From: Pomacea canaliculata
Taxonomy: Eukaryota > Mollusca > Gastropoda > Architaenioglossa > Ampullariidae
Direction: 5' to 3'
DNA length: 64,000 bases
NCBI RefSeq assembly: GCF_003073045.1
Contig: NC_037590.1
Span: 36,076,751 to 36,140,750 of the forward strand
Shown: one piece after another, positions 34,501-49,500 of the stretch
How the letters are laid out: every line of letters begins with the position of its first letter
Position numbering within the stretch: position 1 is the stretch's first letter
The notes under the pieces: model-generated
Databases searched by the model: none
The model's input: the letters and a program-made list of their open reading frames with translations, nothing else
What the model was told of the DNA's origin: nothing
Program-made: the position numbers and the translations under genes

Positions 34501-37500
34501 TGATGGAATAGATACGGACTTCAAGGTAACTTAACAGCGAGACTTCAGTTTGATTGTGTGTCGACAAAGTTAAACGTCTACAGTGGTGCAATTTGTTAAT
34601 GGCTGCGCAAAGCTGTAGTGCAAGATACTACTTCCACAAATCTGGGTTAATATCCCTCTTGTGTTGTGCCTATCTTAAGTGCATTAGTATTGCACCAGAA
34701 ATGGAAGACCTCTTATGTTATATGTTATACTGTCTAAATGTCATCTGCAGGAGCTGGTGAGCCAAATGGAGAGGACCAAGAACGTGGTGGAATCCACCAA
34801 CCAGCCTCGGCTATACGAGCGGCTAGAGGCATTGCAGGGCCAGCTATCTCTTTGTGAGAAGGCTCTGGCCGAGTACCTGGAGACCAAGCGCCTCGCCTTC
34901 CCTCGCTTCTACTTTGTCTCTTCCTCCGATCTTCTAGACATTCTGTCGAATGGCAACAACCCTACTTCAGTAAGTACTGCTTGTTAGGCATCAATGTGAA
35001 TTAAATCCGTTCTTTAGAGCACAACGTAGTCAGGTGTCTGTAAAAAAAACATTATTTGCAGTTATGAAAAATTGTTTAATTTATAAGACCTCTTTCAAGA
35101 CTGAATTTTTTGTATTTGAGAACATTGAAACAAAGTTGGGAATTTAGTTCTAAGTTGACTATTTTGTGATCAGTTGTGCGTAAGACAGTATCTATCTATA
35201 ATCAACAGGTCGCTCGCCACTTGACGAAGTTGTTTGACAGTATGGCCAAGCTAAAATTTGAGAAGGACTCTGAAGGTAACGACGCCAAGGTGGCGCTGGG
35301 AATGTTCAGTAAAGATGGAGAGTACGTGGATATGGACCAAGCCTGCGACCTTGGTGGCCAGGTATGCTTCGAATGTCCCCCTGCGTCCTCATTAAAACTA
35401 AACTTGTGAGACATAAGAGAGAGACCACTTTATTTGTCCCAGAGGGCAATGCGAATGATACATCACTTGTTGAGGGTAGCGCTAACAGATAACATCTGTG
35501 TGCCAGGTGGAGATCTGGTTGAACCGTCTGTTGGAGAGACAGTGTGCAACTGTGCGCCACGAGATGACAGAGGCCGTACAAGGCTACGAGGAAAAGCCAC
35601 GTGACCAATGGCTGTTTGACTTCCCAGCTCAAGTAGCCTTATGCGGCACCCAGATCTGGTGGACCACAGAAGTCAATATTGCCTTCGGCCGTCTGGAAGA
35701 AGGTTACGAGAATGCCCTCAAGGACTACAACAAGAAACAGGTATCGCATCGGCGGACTAAGACTAAAAACTTGTGTTGTATGATGTAGATATAGAAAGAA
35801 AGGAAGCCGACGACATAAGTTTTTTTTCGAATACTCTGGTCAAGTTCCACTTAAATACTTTGTCAAAAAAGATGCTTCTTATGGGTTTTAAACGTTTCCT
35901 CAAAAAAAACGTTTGAAGCTAAGTATTTAACAATCTGTTCACCGTTACTGCCCTATTTGCTAGCCGCAGTTTTACCAGTAAGATCAATCCAAGAATCTAT
36001 ACAACTTCATAATTTTAATAACCCGATTAGAGCTATTTTTTCTTTTGATACTCACACTTGACAAAAAGCCACGCAGCATAAAGCAGTCTTCATTGCCCAG
36101 TAAGAAAAACGGTCTGAAAGTATTCAGCTGCGGCCACTCTGTGTGATTCAGGTCGCGCAGCTCAACGCCCTCATCACCATGCTGTTGGGCGACCTGTCCT
36201 CGGGAGACCGCCAGAAAATTATGACGATCTGCACGATCGACGTGCACGCGCGTGACGTGGTGTCCAAGATGATCACTCAGAAGGTGGAGAGCTCGCAGGC
36301 CTTCCTCTGGCTTTCGCAGCTCCGGCACCGCTGGGACGAAGGAGAGAAGGACTGCCTGGCCAACATTTGTGATGCTCAGTTCCGCTACTCTCACGAGTAC
36401 CTGGGCAACACGCCCCGGCTTGTGATTACACCCCTCACTGACAGGTCAGCAGACAATACTTTCGAGGGTAATATCTTCTGGAATAAAATGTGCAACAGGC
36501 TGTGGTCAAGACAATTTTGTAACGATGTTGAAATAGTATCTGTAATGAGGAAAGCAGATAGCTGAGTGGTTAGACACGGCGTGCCAGGTTTTGGTGCTAT
36601 ATTGAGGCTTTTGTCACAGTTTTAGCTTTTTGAGTTTATCGCTACTTAGTACGATTTGTGACCGAGAGCTCTTTAAAGAAGATACGTACCGCAAGCACAA
36701 GAGAGATAGTAAGAAATTGCGGGAAAAAACCCAGCGCGCTTCTGTCTATTCAAGGTGTGCTTTGTTGTCGGTAGATGCTACATCACTCTGACCCAGTCTT
36801 TGCACCTGATCATGAGCGGGGCTCCCGCAGGACCAGCCGGCACGGGCAAAACAGAAACAACCAAGGACTTAGGACGCGCTCTGGGCATCATGGTCTACGT
36901 CTTCAACTGCTCCGAGCAGATGGACTACAAGGTAATTTAACTAACCCTGAGTGCGAGGCCACATACATTTTAGCTGCCCGACAGCAAATACACCTTTCTA
37001 TGTACAATGTTATCTACCTCTCCATACCTCCATCTATAAGCCTTTCTCTACCACCCTCTATCACTCCAGCGGATTGCTGTTTGTAGAACAACTTACATCC
37101 TTGTTCTATCAAATAATTAGTTTTTTTACTTCAAAGAAAACGTGAAAGCATTTTCCTTTGCGCTTCATCCTGCAGTCCGTCGGCAACATCTATAAAGGTT
37201 TGGCCCAGTCTGGAGCCTGGGGATGCTTTGACGAGTTCAATCGCATTGCCGTCGAGGTGCTGTCCGTGGTGGCTGTGCAGGTGAAGTGCATCCAGGACGC
37301 CATCCGCGACAAAAAGAGCGTCTTCAACTTCCTGGGAGAGAACATCAAACTGAAACAGACCGTTGGAATCTTCATCACTATGAACCCTGGCTATGCCGGC
37401 CGCACCGAACTTCCCGAGAACCTCAAAGCTCTCTTCAGGTGGGAGAAGCCAAGGGCTGTTTTACAGTTTGTCCAGACTATGAAAAGCAATGCACACAGTT

Positions 37501-40500
37501 TATAACGTGAAGCTAGAATAAACACAGATATATAATTACTTTTAGTGCCAGTCACAGGGTAACGTCACCTGAAATTCTTTCTATCTTAAACTGCTTTTGT
37601 ACATTCCTTTTCACTAGTCTTCCTCATGCTGTCGTTATCAATCGACTATAATCTCGAGGAGCTGAAATAAATTAAGCAATAGAAAGTATTAAAAACTTGG
37701 CACACCAACAATTTGTGTCTTCAGACCGTGTGCTATGGTGGTACCCGACTTTGAGCTGATCTGTGAAATCATGTTGGTGGCTGAGGGCTTCATCGACGCT
37801 CGTCTGCTGGCCAGGAAGTTCATCACTCTCTACAGCCTCTGCCGGGAGCTGCTGTCCAAGCAGGTGAGCATATTAGGGGTCTTGTGTCTTGCTTTTCATT
37901 TTGGACCTGCAGCCTGACGTTAAGCTATAAGCACTATTTCGTATAAAACGAAGAAAAATGGTCCTCAAGGATTAAAAAAAGTCGCAGAATTAAGTTCACT
38001 ATAATGCTCAATAACAATTATAAAGCAGCTGCTGCAACTGTTGTTCCTTCTTCTTGTTTTTCTGCAATATCACCATCGTTTACATCGCTACCATTAACAC
38101 CACCACAAAGCTACTTCTACATTTCTGTCACTGTTACCACTCATAGGACCATTACGACTGGGGTCTACGAGCCATCAAGTCTGTGCTGGTGGTGGCTGGA
38201 GCTCTGAAGAGGAACGACCGCGGCCGTCCTGAGGATCAGGTCAGGGGTCCTGTGTGTGATCGCGAGCGTGTGTGTGTGGTTGCTGTGTGTGTGTGGTTGT
38301 GTGTGTAGTTAATAGCACAGCGACCTATTAACAAAATATATTGTACTCACATTTCACTTATAGTTTATAGTGGCGAAATCTTTTTCATGCCCTTATTTTG
38401 TGCAATCGCTTTTTCGAAACATTGTTGTCAACGATGTCATTTTGCACTGTGCACATGAAGGTTCTCATGAGGGCCCTGCGTGACTTCAACATTCCCAAAA
38501 TCGTGACAGACGACCTGCCTGTGTTCATGGGTCTCATCGGTGACCTGTTCCCCGCCCTAGACGTGCCTAGAAAGCGGGACCTGGACTTCGAGAAGCAGAT
38601 TCGCCAGGCCACTCTGGACCAGAAGTTGCAGCCAGAGGATAATTTCATCCTCAAGGTATCAGTATCGCATGAGTGCAATGTGACAAATGTGACAGCTTCC
38701 TTGTACAAATTGTTTTGCTCTAAATGACAGGAACTGCATCCTCCACATTAATACAATGAATACAAATTCAGGTAAATGGTCTAAATGATCACCTTTCCTT
38801 TCGCTGATAGAAAACAGCAGGATTTCTTTAGGTTCTGTTAACATGAAATCACTTGAAGTAGTAGTAAGATGCAAGAAATGACTAATAGTACTTATAGAAC
38901 GCTCTTGGACAATCAGGTGGTGCAGCTGAAGGAACTGCTGGAGGTGCGTCACTCCGTCTTCGTGCTGGGCAACGCGGGTTCCGGAAAGTCCAAGGTCTGG
39001 AACACTCTACAGCGAACCTACAAGAATCTAGGGCAGAAACCCACGGCCGCTGATCTTGACCCTAAGGCTGTGACAAACGATGAGCTGTTTGGGGTTATCA
39101 ATCCAGCTACCAGGGAGTGGAAAGATGGCGAGTTGTTATTTCTTTTTTTATTGATTCTTTCGTTGGTAAACATCATTTATCATTGCAGTGCAAGGTTTAG
39201 TGGCACATCATCGCATGATGCCATCGTTTGTATAGATTTTTATGCAGAGCACATTCCTCATCGCCGATGCATTATCCCTACAGGTCTCTTCTCGGTCATC
39301 ATGCGAGATTTGGCCAACATGGGTGGCGACGGGCCCAAGTGGATCGTGCTGGACGGCGACATCGACCCCATGTGGATCGAGTCGCTGAACACGGTGATGG
39401 ACGACAACAAGATCCTGACACTCGCCAGCAACGAGCGCATCCCGCTGACGCCATCCATGAGGCTCATCTTCGAGATCAGCCACCTCAAGACCGCGACACC
39501 AGCCACTGTGTCCAGGGCCGGCATCCTCTTCGTCAACCCGCAGGATCTCGGCTGGAACCCGTGAGTACTGGTGACTTTCCTGTGTATCTAATTTCATGTA
39601 TACTTTGAGACGTCCGGCTACATTTTAATGTAACTTTTAATGAAAATTCCTTGGATGCATACAAACAACGTTTAAATATATGCTGAGGCTATCACTTATT
39701 TTTGCTGTTAATTGAAATAAATACATGGCTTCCGTATAGGTAATGATTAGGGTTTGCTGATGAAATGCCCATTATTTAATATCTAAAGGAACTGCTAGAA
39801 TAATTTTCTCTCGTGTTTGCAGCTCACCACTTGGTGAAACTGCTGTTTTGCTCACGACTAGTTAGTGAATCGTTGAAAACCCTCTGCTGTTTATAGCAGC
39901 TAAAACCCCTACATTTTTTATGATTATCCAACAAGTGAAATACCTATCTCGTTTCGAAATATTTAATTAGTAAGTTAGTCTTCCATCTTGTCTGCCACGA
40001 GAACAATCTCCCTCCTGCTGACAGGTACGTTCAGAGCTGGATTGACAAGCGCGAAGTCCAGTCGGAGAGAGCCAACCTGACCATCCTCTTCGACAAGTAC
40101 GTGCCCATGTGCCTGGAGGTGTTACGAACCCGCTTCAAGAAGATCACGCCCATAGTGGAGATTTCCCACGTCCAGATGCTTTGTCATCTCCTGGAGTGTC
40201 TTCTGACCCCGGAGAACACTCCACCAGACTGTCCGAAGGAGTTGTATGAGCTCTACTTCGTCTTCTCTTGTGTCTGGGCCTTTGGAAGCTGCATGTTTCA
40301 GGATCAGGTGAGAGATTAGTATCAGAGTTAGCTCGCTAATCTTTACTAATGTTTATGCTCTGGAAATAGTCACGAAAGCTGAGCAACTCGTCAGCTGTCA
40401 CCTCAATGAGTTTATTTAAGGTGTCGCCACAGATAATGTAATCCCGATTTTAATGTTTTAGGGTGATGGGCAACACCGATACAATCAAGAGCTTCTCTAA

Positions 40501-43500
40501 TCTACTTGGTACTATAAACTTTTATAGTTTCCTTTTGATTCTCGCACTTTTATTTTCTTTTCCGCTATATTTATGTGCAGCTTGTCGATTATCGAGTTGA
40601 ATTCACCAAATGGTGGACGACGGACTTCAAGACCATTAAGTTCCCTACAGCAGGCACAGTCTTCGACTACTACATCGATCCAGAGACCAAAAAATTTGAG
40701 CCATGGACAAAGAAAGTTCCTAAGTTTGAGTTCGATCCAGAATTGCCTTTGCAGGTGAGTGACACATTCGACTCATGCTGGCATCTGTCTTCGCGAGACC
40801 TAAACTCCTGTTCGATTTGTAAGGAGTTTACCTTCACCAATTTCTCTAAAGTAGACCACATCTTGTGTATTTATCATTCATGAAATCATGTGGTGTAAGT
40901 CTACCTCTGTCGTATTATGAAGTTTGTAAGCACATCCAGATCCCAGTGAATAATTTACTCCTTAACGCCTGACTTACAAGAAAGTATCGCAATATGTAAG
41001 TCGAATATCTCACGAGGATTTTAAAAATCGTGGAAGGTTTCTCAAGTCTTATGGAATGCTTGTGATTGACCTGCAGGCCGCCCTCGTGCACACGTCGGAG
41101 ACCACGCGTATCCGCTACTTCCTGGACATGCTGATTGACAAGCGGCGTCCAGTCATGCTGGTGGGCAACGCCGGAACGGGCAAAACTGTGCTGATGCAGA
41201 ATAAACTCAGCAACCTGTCCGATGACTTCATGGTGGCCAACGTGCCTTTCAACTTCTACACCACCTCCGAGATGCTTCAGCGGGTTCTGGAAAAACCTCT
41301 CGAGAAGAAGGCCGGCCGCAACTTTGGTCCCCCAGGCACGCGTCGCCTGATCTACTTCGTCGACGACATGAACATGCCTGAGGTCAGCCATCATTTATTC
41401 TACATTATTTGCTTAAGGCTCAATGATATAGTTTTAAAAATAATTTTTGATTAATAGTAATAGCTCTTCTTTGAAAAGGCTACATGTACATTTTAGGATA
41501 TAAAGGTTATTAGGTCAAATCACAGTCTTTCTCGCGGCGGAAAATAGAATTCATGGAAGTCGTACACCTTTATAAAGAGAAGGACATACTAAGAGAAATA
41601 AAGGTATGGCGGCTAGCATTCTATCAGTCATCTTTACCTTTATCATTTTGTAGCTGTTGTTGTACATTTCACGAGACTACTAAGGCTCAACATTGCAGGT
41701 GGACAAGTACTACACCGTGCAACCGCACACTCTGATCCGACAACACATCGACCATGGCCACTGGTACGACAGGGCGAAACTCACTCTGAAGGAGATCCAC
41801 AACACTCAGTATGTGTCCTGCATGAACCCCACCGCCGGCTCCTTCACCATTGACTCGCGATTGCAAGTAAGGCTGCCACAGAGCCCTTGTAGTGGATTAC
41901 AGTAGCTCTAGCATCGCTAATGTTCAGTGGGTACAATTCAGTATGGCAAGTGGGAGTGATTGTGTGCAGTAATTCACAGCATTTGAGACAAGGGAAAGAG
42001 CAGTTGTTTGTATTGTAAGCCGTATGTATATGTGACATGTTACAGCGCCACTTCTGCGTGTTCGCCATCAGCTTCCCCAATCAGGATGCTCTGTCTACCA
42101 TCTACATGAGCATCCTCAGCCAGCACCTGGCTCTGGCCAACTTCCTTGGCCCCGTGCAGAAATTCTCCCAGAACCTCGTGAATGGCGCTTTGGGCCTGCA
42201 CGCCAAGATCGCCTCGACATTCCTGCCCACCGCCATTAAGTTCCACTACGTCTTCAACCTTCGTGATCTCTCCAATATCTTTCAGGTATTACCTGCTCGT
42301 GTCGAAGTACCCAGTAGCATGCAGTATTTCACTTTGGTCCCTTTTGCTGGGTTTTAATTATTTATTGTTGTTTTTACTTGACAAGCCCAAATATACCATT
42401 TTTACAAATATGGTAATCACGCTCTTTACATCACAGTGAGATTTCGTATCGTCTTGCAGGGTCTTTTGTTTTCCGGGCCTGATTGTTGTAAAACACCGCT
42501 GGAGCTCATTCGCTTGTGGCTGCACGAGACTGATCGAGTGTATCGTGACAAGTTGATTGATGAGACTGACCTGGCTACCTTCGATAAGGTTCAAAAGGAA
42601 ACCGTCAAGAAATGCTTCGAGGTATTTCTTCCCGAACATTGCCCATTTAACTTTTAAAGAAACGTAACTGACTACTGTACTTTCGTGGGAGTGGATGTTT
42701 GTGCTCTTAGATGTTTAACAATTTTCTGTTTTTGCAGGATGCCGACGAAAACTTTGTTTTCTCGAAGCCCCTTATTTACTGCCACTTTGCGCAAGGCATC
42801 GGCGAAGCCAAGTACCTGCCGGTGGTCGGCTGGCCCGAGCTAAACAAGATCCTGGTGGAAGCTCTGGACAACTACAACGAGCTGAACGCCGCCATGAACC
42901 TGGTGATGTTCGAGGACGCCATGATGCACGTGTGCCGCATCAACCGCATCCTGGAGTCGCCTCGCGGCAACGCGCTGCTGATCGGCGTGGGCGGCAGCGG
43001 CAAGCAGTCTCTATCCCGTCTGGCCGCCTCCATCAGCAGCCTCGAGGTTTTTCAGATCTCACTGAAGAAAGGCTATGCCATTCCCGATCTCAAGGCAGAT
43101 TTAGCCGCCCTGTACCGGAAGTCTGGCTTGAAGGGCATTGGCGTGGTCTTTCTCATGACTGACGCACAGGTGTCGAACGAACAATTCCTCGTTTTGATTA
43201 ACGATCTTCTGGCCTCGGGAGAGATTCCTGAACTGTTTGCTGACGATGAAGTGGAAGAGGTCATTGCTGGCGTGCGCAACGAGGTCAAAGGGCTGGGCAT
43301 GGAGGACACACGAGAGAACTGCTGGCGATTCTTCATCGACAAAGTACGACGGCTGTTAAAGGTGAGACTTGGAAAATTTGAGTTTTGTTGCCTGACTAGA
43401 CTTCAACACAAATAACGACCTTCGTTAACAGGGTTGACCGAATTCGCTGTGGGTTCGTAAAACTTTGGTGTGTCAGGGGTATCTTCTTGAAAAAAGTCGC

Positions 43501-46500
43501 TTTGGTGTAAACGGTCTTTCAAAATGCACTTTCATGTAGATGTGCTTCCTTTGTTTTGTTTTTTGTTAGTTATTTACTTTTGTTTAGTTTTACTGAACTT
43601 TACTAAATTGACATTTTCTGAACTTACAGGTGGTGCTTTGTTTCTCACCTGTTGGTGCCACGCTACGAGTGCGCAGCCGTAAGTTCCCTGCGGTCACCAA
43701 CTGCACTTCCATCGACTGGTTCCACGAGTGGCCCGAAGAGGCTCTCATTTCTGTCAGCGCCCGCTTCTTAGAAGATGTTGATGTGGATGTAAGTGCGAAA
43801 TTAAGAATTTCTTAATAAAACTAAAAAAAGTTGTAAAACACCTCCTTAAATGCGAAATGCATGTTTTGAGGCACTTTTACTATAAATACATGTTTTTTCA
43901 TTAGTCAAGTGTTTTCAGCAGCATTGAGTGTTAGGGATTTCCGTCCCCTCTAAATTCAGCTCCTGCCAATACATTTTATGAAATGATCTTTAGCACATTT
44001 AACTAGCTTATTTAACTGGAGTTTTTAACACACGAAGTACTGTGTTTTCCAATAGTCCCAGACTCGAGAGTCTATTTCCAAGTTCATGGCCTACGTGCAC
44101 AAGTCTGTGAATGAAATCAGCCAGCAGTACCTCATCAACGAACGTCGTTACAACTACACCACGCCCAAGAGCTTCCTGGAGCAGATCACTCTGTACCAGA
44201 ACCTGCTGAAAAAGAAAAATCTGGAGCTGCAGGCCAAGATCGTGCGTCTGGAGAACGGTCTGGAGAAACTTAGGAGCACCGCCTCACAGGTGAGCCGGCA
44301 GCAATCTGTAATGTCTTCCTGTGGCTTGCTGTTTCGATTTAAAAGTAAGAAAAACAAAGAAACTTGAAGAGTTGTATACTGCTATGTTCCTGGAGAATCA
44401 TAAATGGGGATCAAATTTTATACTTCTTGGTTCTGATGGCGATGTCGAACAGGTGGACGACCTAAAAGCCAAACTGGCATCTCAGGAGGTGGAACTTGCC
44501 CAGAAAAACGAGGACGCCAACAAGCTAATCCAGGTGGTGGGAGCCGAGACAGAGAAGGTGTCGAAGGAGAAGGCCATCGCCGACGAAGAAGAAGCCAAAG
44601 TATCTAAGATCACCATTGAGGTGGAAGCGAAACAAAGGGATTGTGAAGAAGATCTGGCCAAAGCTGAGCCTGCTTTGTTGGCTGCAAAGGAAGCTTTGAA
44701 CACTCTGAACAAGGTATGCACTCTGGTATTAACTGTAATATCCTCAACAAGTGACGTGCTAGGATCGTAAAAGAAGTAATTAAACAAATCTCACGAGCAC
44801 ATAATTAACTGCACAAAAACATATTTTTTATGACGTGTTAAGATTGTAGACTTACCACTAGTGTTACAACAAACGTCTGGATAAAAAAAAAGGGTATAAG
44901 CTCGTATGTAGCTTTACCAACTTTTGTAAAATAATATTTGGAACAACTTTCTGCGAGTGTAAATCACTTCCGGTTGTATTTTTAGAACAACTTGACAGAA
45001 CTCAAGTCTTTCGGCACCCCTCCTACTGCAGTGACAAATGTGACAGCTGCAGTGATGTGTCTCTTGGCGCCAGGAGGAAAAGTTCCGAAAGATAAGAGCT
45101 GGAAGAATGCCAAGGCAACGATCATGGGCAAGGTACGGTTCAGGAACGGCCGAGACAGACTGACCTGGAATAAACGCGTGTCGTGTACAATCGAACACAT
45201 ACATAGATAGATGTGGATCCTCTCTCTCGCACACATATGATGTAGTATAATGTAGTGCCTTTTCTTTCTACAGATAGACCAGTTCCTCGACAATCTGATC
45301 AACTACGATAAAGACAACATTCATGAAAACTGCCGCAAAGCCGTGCAACCCTACTTGGACGATCCAGAGTTCGAACCCGAGTTCATCCGGGCAAAGTCTT
45401 TCGCTGCGGCCGGCCTCTGCTCGTGGGCCATCAACATCATGAGGTATTACACGGTGTTCTGTGAGGTAGAGCCCAAGCGCATCGCCTTGGCGCAGGCCAA
45501 CAGCGACCTTAACACGGCGCGCGAGAAACTGCGGGTCATCAAGGCCAAGGTATCTGACCTGGAAGCCGCACTCGCCAAGCTTCAGGCAGAGTTCGAGCAC
45601 GCCACGGCCGAGAAGCTGCGCTGCCAACAGGAGGCAGAAATGACGGCCAAGACCATCGAGCTGGCCAACCGACTGGTAGGCGGGCTGGCATCAGAGAACG
45701 TGCGCTGGGCCGAGTCGATCAAAGAATACCGCGTGAACGAGAAGACGCTACCCGGAGACACGCTGATGATCACAGCCTTCGTGTCGTATGTGGGCTGTTT
45801 CACCAAGCGCTACCGAACGGAGCTGCTAGACAACTGCTGGCTCCCCTACCTTAAGGGTCTGAAATACCCCATCCCGGTGTCCGAGGGACTGGACCCGCTG
45901 ACCATGCTCATTGACGACGCGGACATCGCAGGCTGGAACAATGAGGGACTGCCAGGTGACCGCATGTCCACAGAGAACGCCACCATCCTGACTAATTGCG
46001 AGCGCTGGCCCCTGATGATCGACCCGCAGCTGCAGGGCATCAAGTGGATCAAGACGCGTTACGGCGCGGACCTGAAGGTGGTGCGGCTGGGCTCTAAGGG
46101 TTACCTTGACATCATCGAGCGCGCCGTTTCCAACGGCGACGTGGTGCTGCTGGAAAATCTGGGAGAGACAATGGATCCCGTGCTTGACTCGCTGCTGGGC
46201 CGAAACACCATCAAGAAGGGCCGTGCCATCAAGATGGGGGATAAAGAGGTAGAGTACAACAAGGACTTCCGTCTCATCCTGCAGACCAAGCTTGCTAACC
46301 CTCACTACAAGCCCGAGATGCAGGCGCAAACCACTCTCATCAACTTCACCGTCACCAGGGACGGCCTGGAGGATCAGTTGCTCGGTGCCGTGGTCAGCAA
46401 GGAGCGCCCGGACCTTGAGAAGCTCAAGTCAGACCTCACGCGCCAGCAGAACGAATTCAAAATCACACTGAAGGAGCTGGAGGATAATCTGTTGGCTCGC

Positions 46501-49500
46501 CTGTCGGCCGCGGAGGGCAACTTTCTTGGTGACTATGAACTCGTCGAGAACCTCGAGACGACCAAGCGCACGGCAGCTGAGATCGAGGTCAAAGCCAAGG
46601 AGGCCAAGCACACAGAAGTGGAGATCAACCTGGCCCGAGAGAACTACCGCCCAGCTGCCGCCAGAGCTTCCTTGCTGTACTTTCTCATGAACGACTTGCA
46701 CAAGATCAATCCCATGTACCAATTCTCATTGAAGGTATTCTTTTTTCCACTCGTCTGCAAAGTTTGTTACTAAGGCCTGAGGCAAAGAATATTAGAAAGT
46801 TTGGACCTTAAATTGGAAACATAAAATGTATGATGTAGAGTTAAGTACATCAGGGTTTTGTTCGTTGCAGGCCTTCAGTGTGGTTTTTGACAAGGCCATC
46901 GATAAAGCCGATCCTTCTGACGAGGTTAAGCAACGTGTAAAGAACCTGATCGACTGCATCACATACTCAGTGTTTGTCTACACTACACGTGGTCTTTTTG
47001 AAAAGGACAAGCTTATCTTCATCACACAGATGACCTTCCAGGTACGTGCATCACATGACGTTGGTAGATTTTGAAAAGGAGAGAAAATTCTTTTGCTTAG
47101 TAGCAATGTCTTTCATTATATATAACCTGCCAAACTTTGAGACATAAAGTGTGGAGGCAATTCATAAGCGAAAGAAGAATGACCTCAAAAATTTCATTTT
47201 ATCCAGATCTGTTTAAAAATTAACTTTTATAATTGGAAACTCATAAACGTATACCGGATTCTTTCAACAAAAATATTTTTAAAATATATTATCTCATCAA
47301 TATTTTGAAACTCTTTCAAGCTGAGCCACAGGAATGTAAGGTACAAAAACAACCAGTGTGACCATGATAATTTGTGTAGTTCGTACATAAAATGGTTTCT
47401 ACTGCTGCAGATTTTAATGATGAACAAAGAAATCAACTCTGTGGAGCTCGACTTCCTGTTGCGTTTTCCCGCAACACCGAACGTGACCACGCCAGTGGAC
47501 TTTCTCAGCAACAACTCTTGGGGCGGAATTAAGGTTTGTGTACATAAAAATTCGACATCTCGTCTGCATAATCTTGTAATTGTGTAAAGGTACTGAAAAA
47601 AAACATATGTCCGAAAAACTCGGGAAACAAAAGGTAAGCAAATAGTTACTATACTGATGCCTCTCAAACAGGCTCTCAGAGGTCCATTGTTCCATACTGA
47701 TCACTTGTTTTCACGTGCAGGCCTTGTCCAACATGGAAGAGTTCAGGAACCTCGACCGCGATATCGAAGGCTCTGCCAAACGCTGGAAGAAATTCGTGGA
47801 AAGCGAGTGCCCTGAGAAGGAGAAATTTCCCCAAGAGTGGAAGAACAAAACTTCTCTGCAGAAGCTGTGCATGATGCGTGCTCTCAGGCCTGACAGAATG
47901 TCTTATGCCGTCAGGTATAACGTCTATCATGTTTTTCATCATCATCAGCAGTACATCATCACTTTCATACCCACCGCTAAATTTTGACTAACCATCAACA
48001 TTAACAATTTTTTTTTTAAATCTTTTTCGCTTTTTTCTTGAATTTCCTGTCATTCCTTCTCTATTATTTTCCTCCTTCTTACTTTCACAGAGTAAAACAT
48101 CTTTAGATTTTCTCAAAAGTATTTTTCTTGCTTTTAGAATCGTTATGAGGGGAAGACAGAAAGATTTTCCCGAAGCATTGAAGATATAAAATGACGCATC
48201 CATTTTTTAGGATAAGCGTGAACCTAAAATCTGGAAGATTATTAATTAATACACAGGTAGCCATTAGGTAATCATGCAATAAAATTCTACTCAATTCTCA
48301 ATTTGCTCTTGATTGTAGAGGTTTTGTGGAAGAGAAGCTAGGAGGCAAGTATGTAGAAGGACGCTCCATTGAGTTCGCCAAGTCCTACGAAGAGTCTGGA
48401 CCTGCGACGCCAATATTCTTTATCCTGTCCCCGGGTGTGGACCCGCTGAAGGACGTGGAAGCTTTGGGCAAGAAGCTTGGCTTTACCGATGATAGCCGCA
48501 ACTTTCACAACATCTCGCTTGGCCAGGGCCAGGAAATTGTCGCCGAGCAAGCGATGGAACTGGCCGCCAAAGATGGGCATTGGGTGGTACTTCAGGTAAA
48601 GAGAAGGGTATTCGTTCTGTAGACCATATCTACATTTACACTCTCATTTCGAAGAATTATCTGGAAGATATGTTGTCCACGCTCAAAATTGTACCTTGCT
48701 GTTAGTTATTTAGCCAGCCCTGATAATGCAGTTGTAAACTGGGCTGTTCAGACTCAATTTTTCTTTAGCTGACAAGTTTAAGATTTCATCTCTTTCATTC
48801 AGAACGTACACCTTGTAGCTAAGTGGCTGCCCAAGCTAGAGAAGACGTTGGAGGAATATGCAGAGGTCAGCAACGAAAACTACAGGCTCTTCATCAGTGC
48901 CGAGCCAGCTGGTTCCCCTGATGCCCACATCATCCCACAGGGTATCCTAGAGTCTGCTATCAAGATCACTAACGAACCACCTACAGGCATGTACGCCAAT
49001 CTCCATAAGGCCCTGGACAACTTTAACCAGGTAAACAACTCTGCATTCTGGTCTGTATGTAGGTGTGTAAGTGTGTGTTAGTTAAAACTCTAAGCGCATA
49101 ATCCAAGTGCACACATATAATCGTGATTCGCTGTTATTTGTGCCAAATGTAAGCATTAAAATATCGTACAGATAATATCTGACTGGTCACATCTATTCTT
49201 CTGTCTTTTAAGATTTCTCTCCTGAATAAACTTGAATACTGATAATAGATTGTAGTGTAATGGCTTAGCTGCTTGCCTGATTGGTGACTAGCTGATTGTA
49301 TGATCAGGAAACCCTGGAGATGTGTGCCCGCGAGAACGAGTTTAAGAGCATCCTCTTTGCCCTGTGCTATTTCCACGCCGTCGTTTGTGAGCGTCGTAAA
49401 TTCGGGCCCATCGGCTGGAACCGAGTGTACCCCTTCAACACGGGTGACCTAACAATCAGTGTCAACGTGCTCTACAACTACCTGGAAGCCAACGCCAAGG

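Larger units (their letters stand above)
22594..36444 (+). other. Dynein heavy chain tail and linker (exons 1-26, residues 1-1828)
   Basis: The tail assembles with the partner heavy chain and intermediate chains and docks the arm to the doublet. Early residues resemble the beta heavy chain N-terminus of sea urchin and DNAH17 ([16 protein letters not shown] at the exon 2 start). Exons 24-26 carry the conserved pre-motor blocks [38 protein letters not shown] and [10 protein letters not shown] that end the linker. Domain borders are approximate. Confidence 0.85.

Noticed and set aside
36555..36605. tRNA gene
   Set aside because: Only the D-arm/A-box portion matches; anticodon stem, T-arm and acceptor stem pairing are absent.
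39128..39283. Continuous reading frame through dynein exons 32-33
   Set aside because: Removing this segment restores the conserved AAA2 sequence exactly and the insert is unlike any dynein, so I treat it as an intron. Possible retention is kept as a finding.
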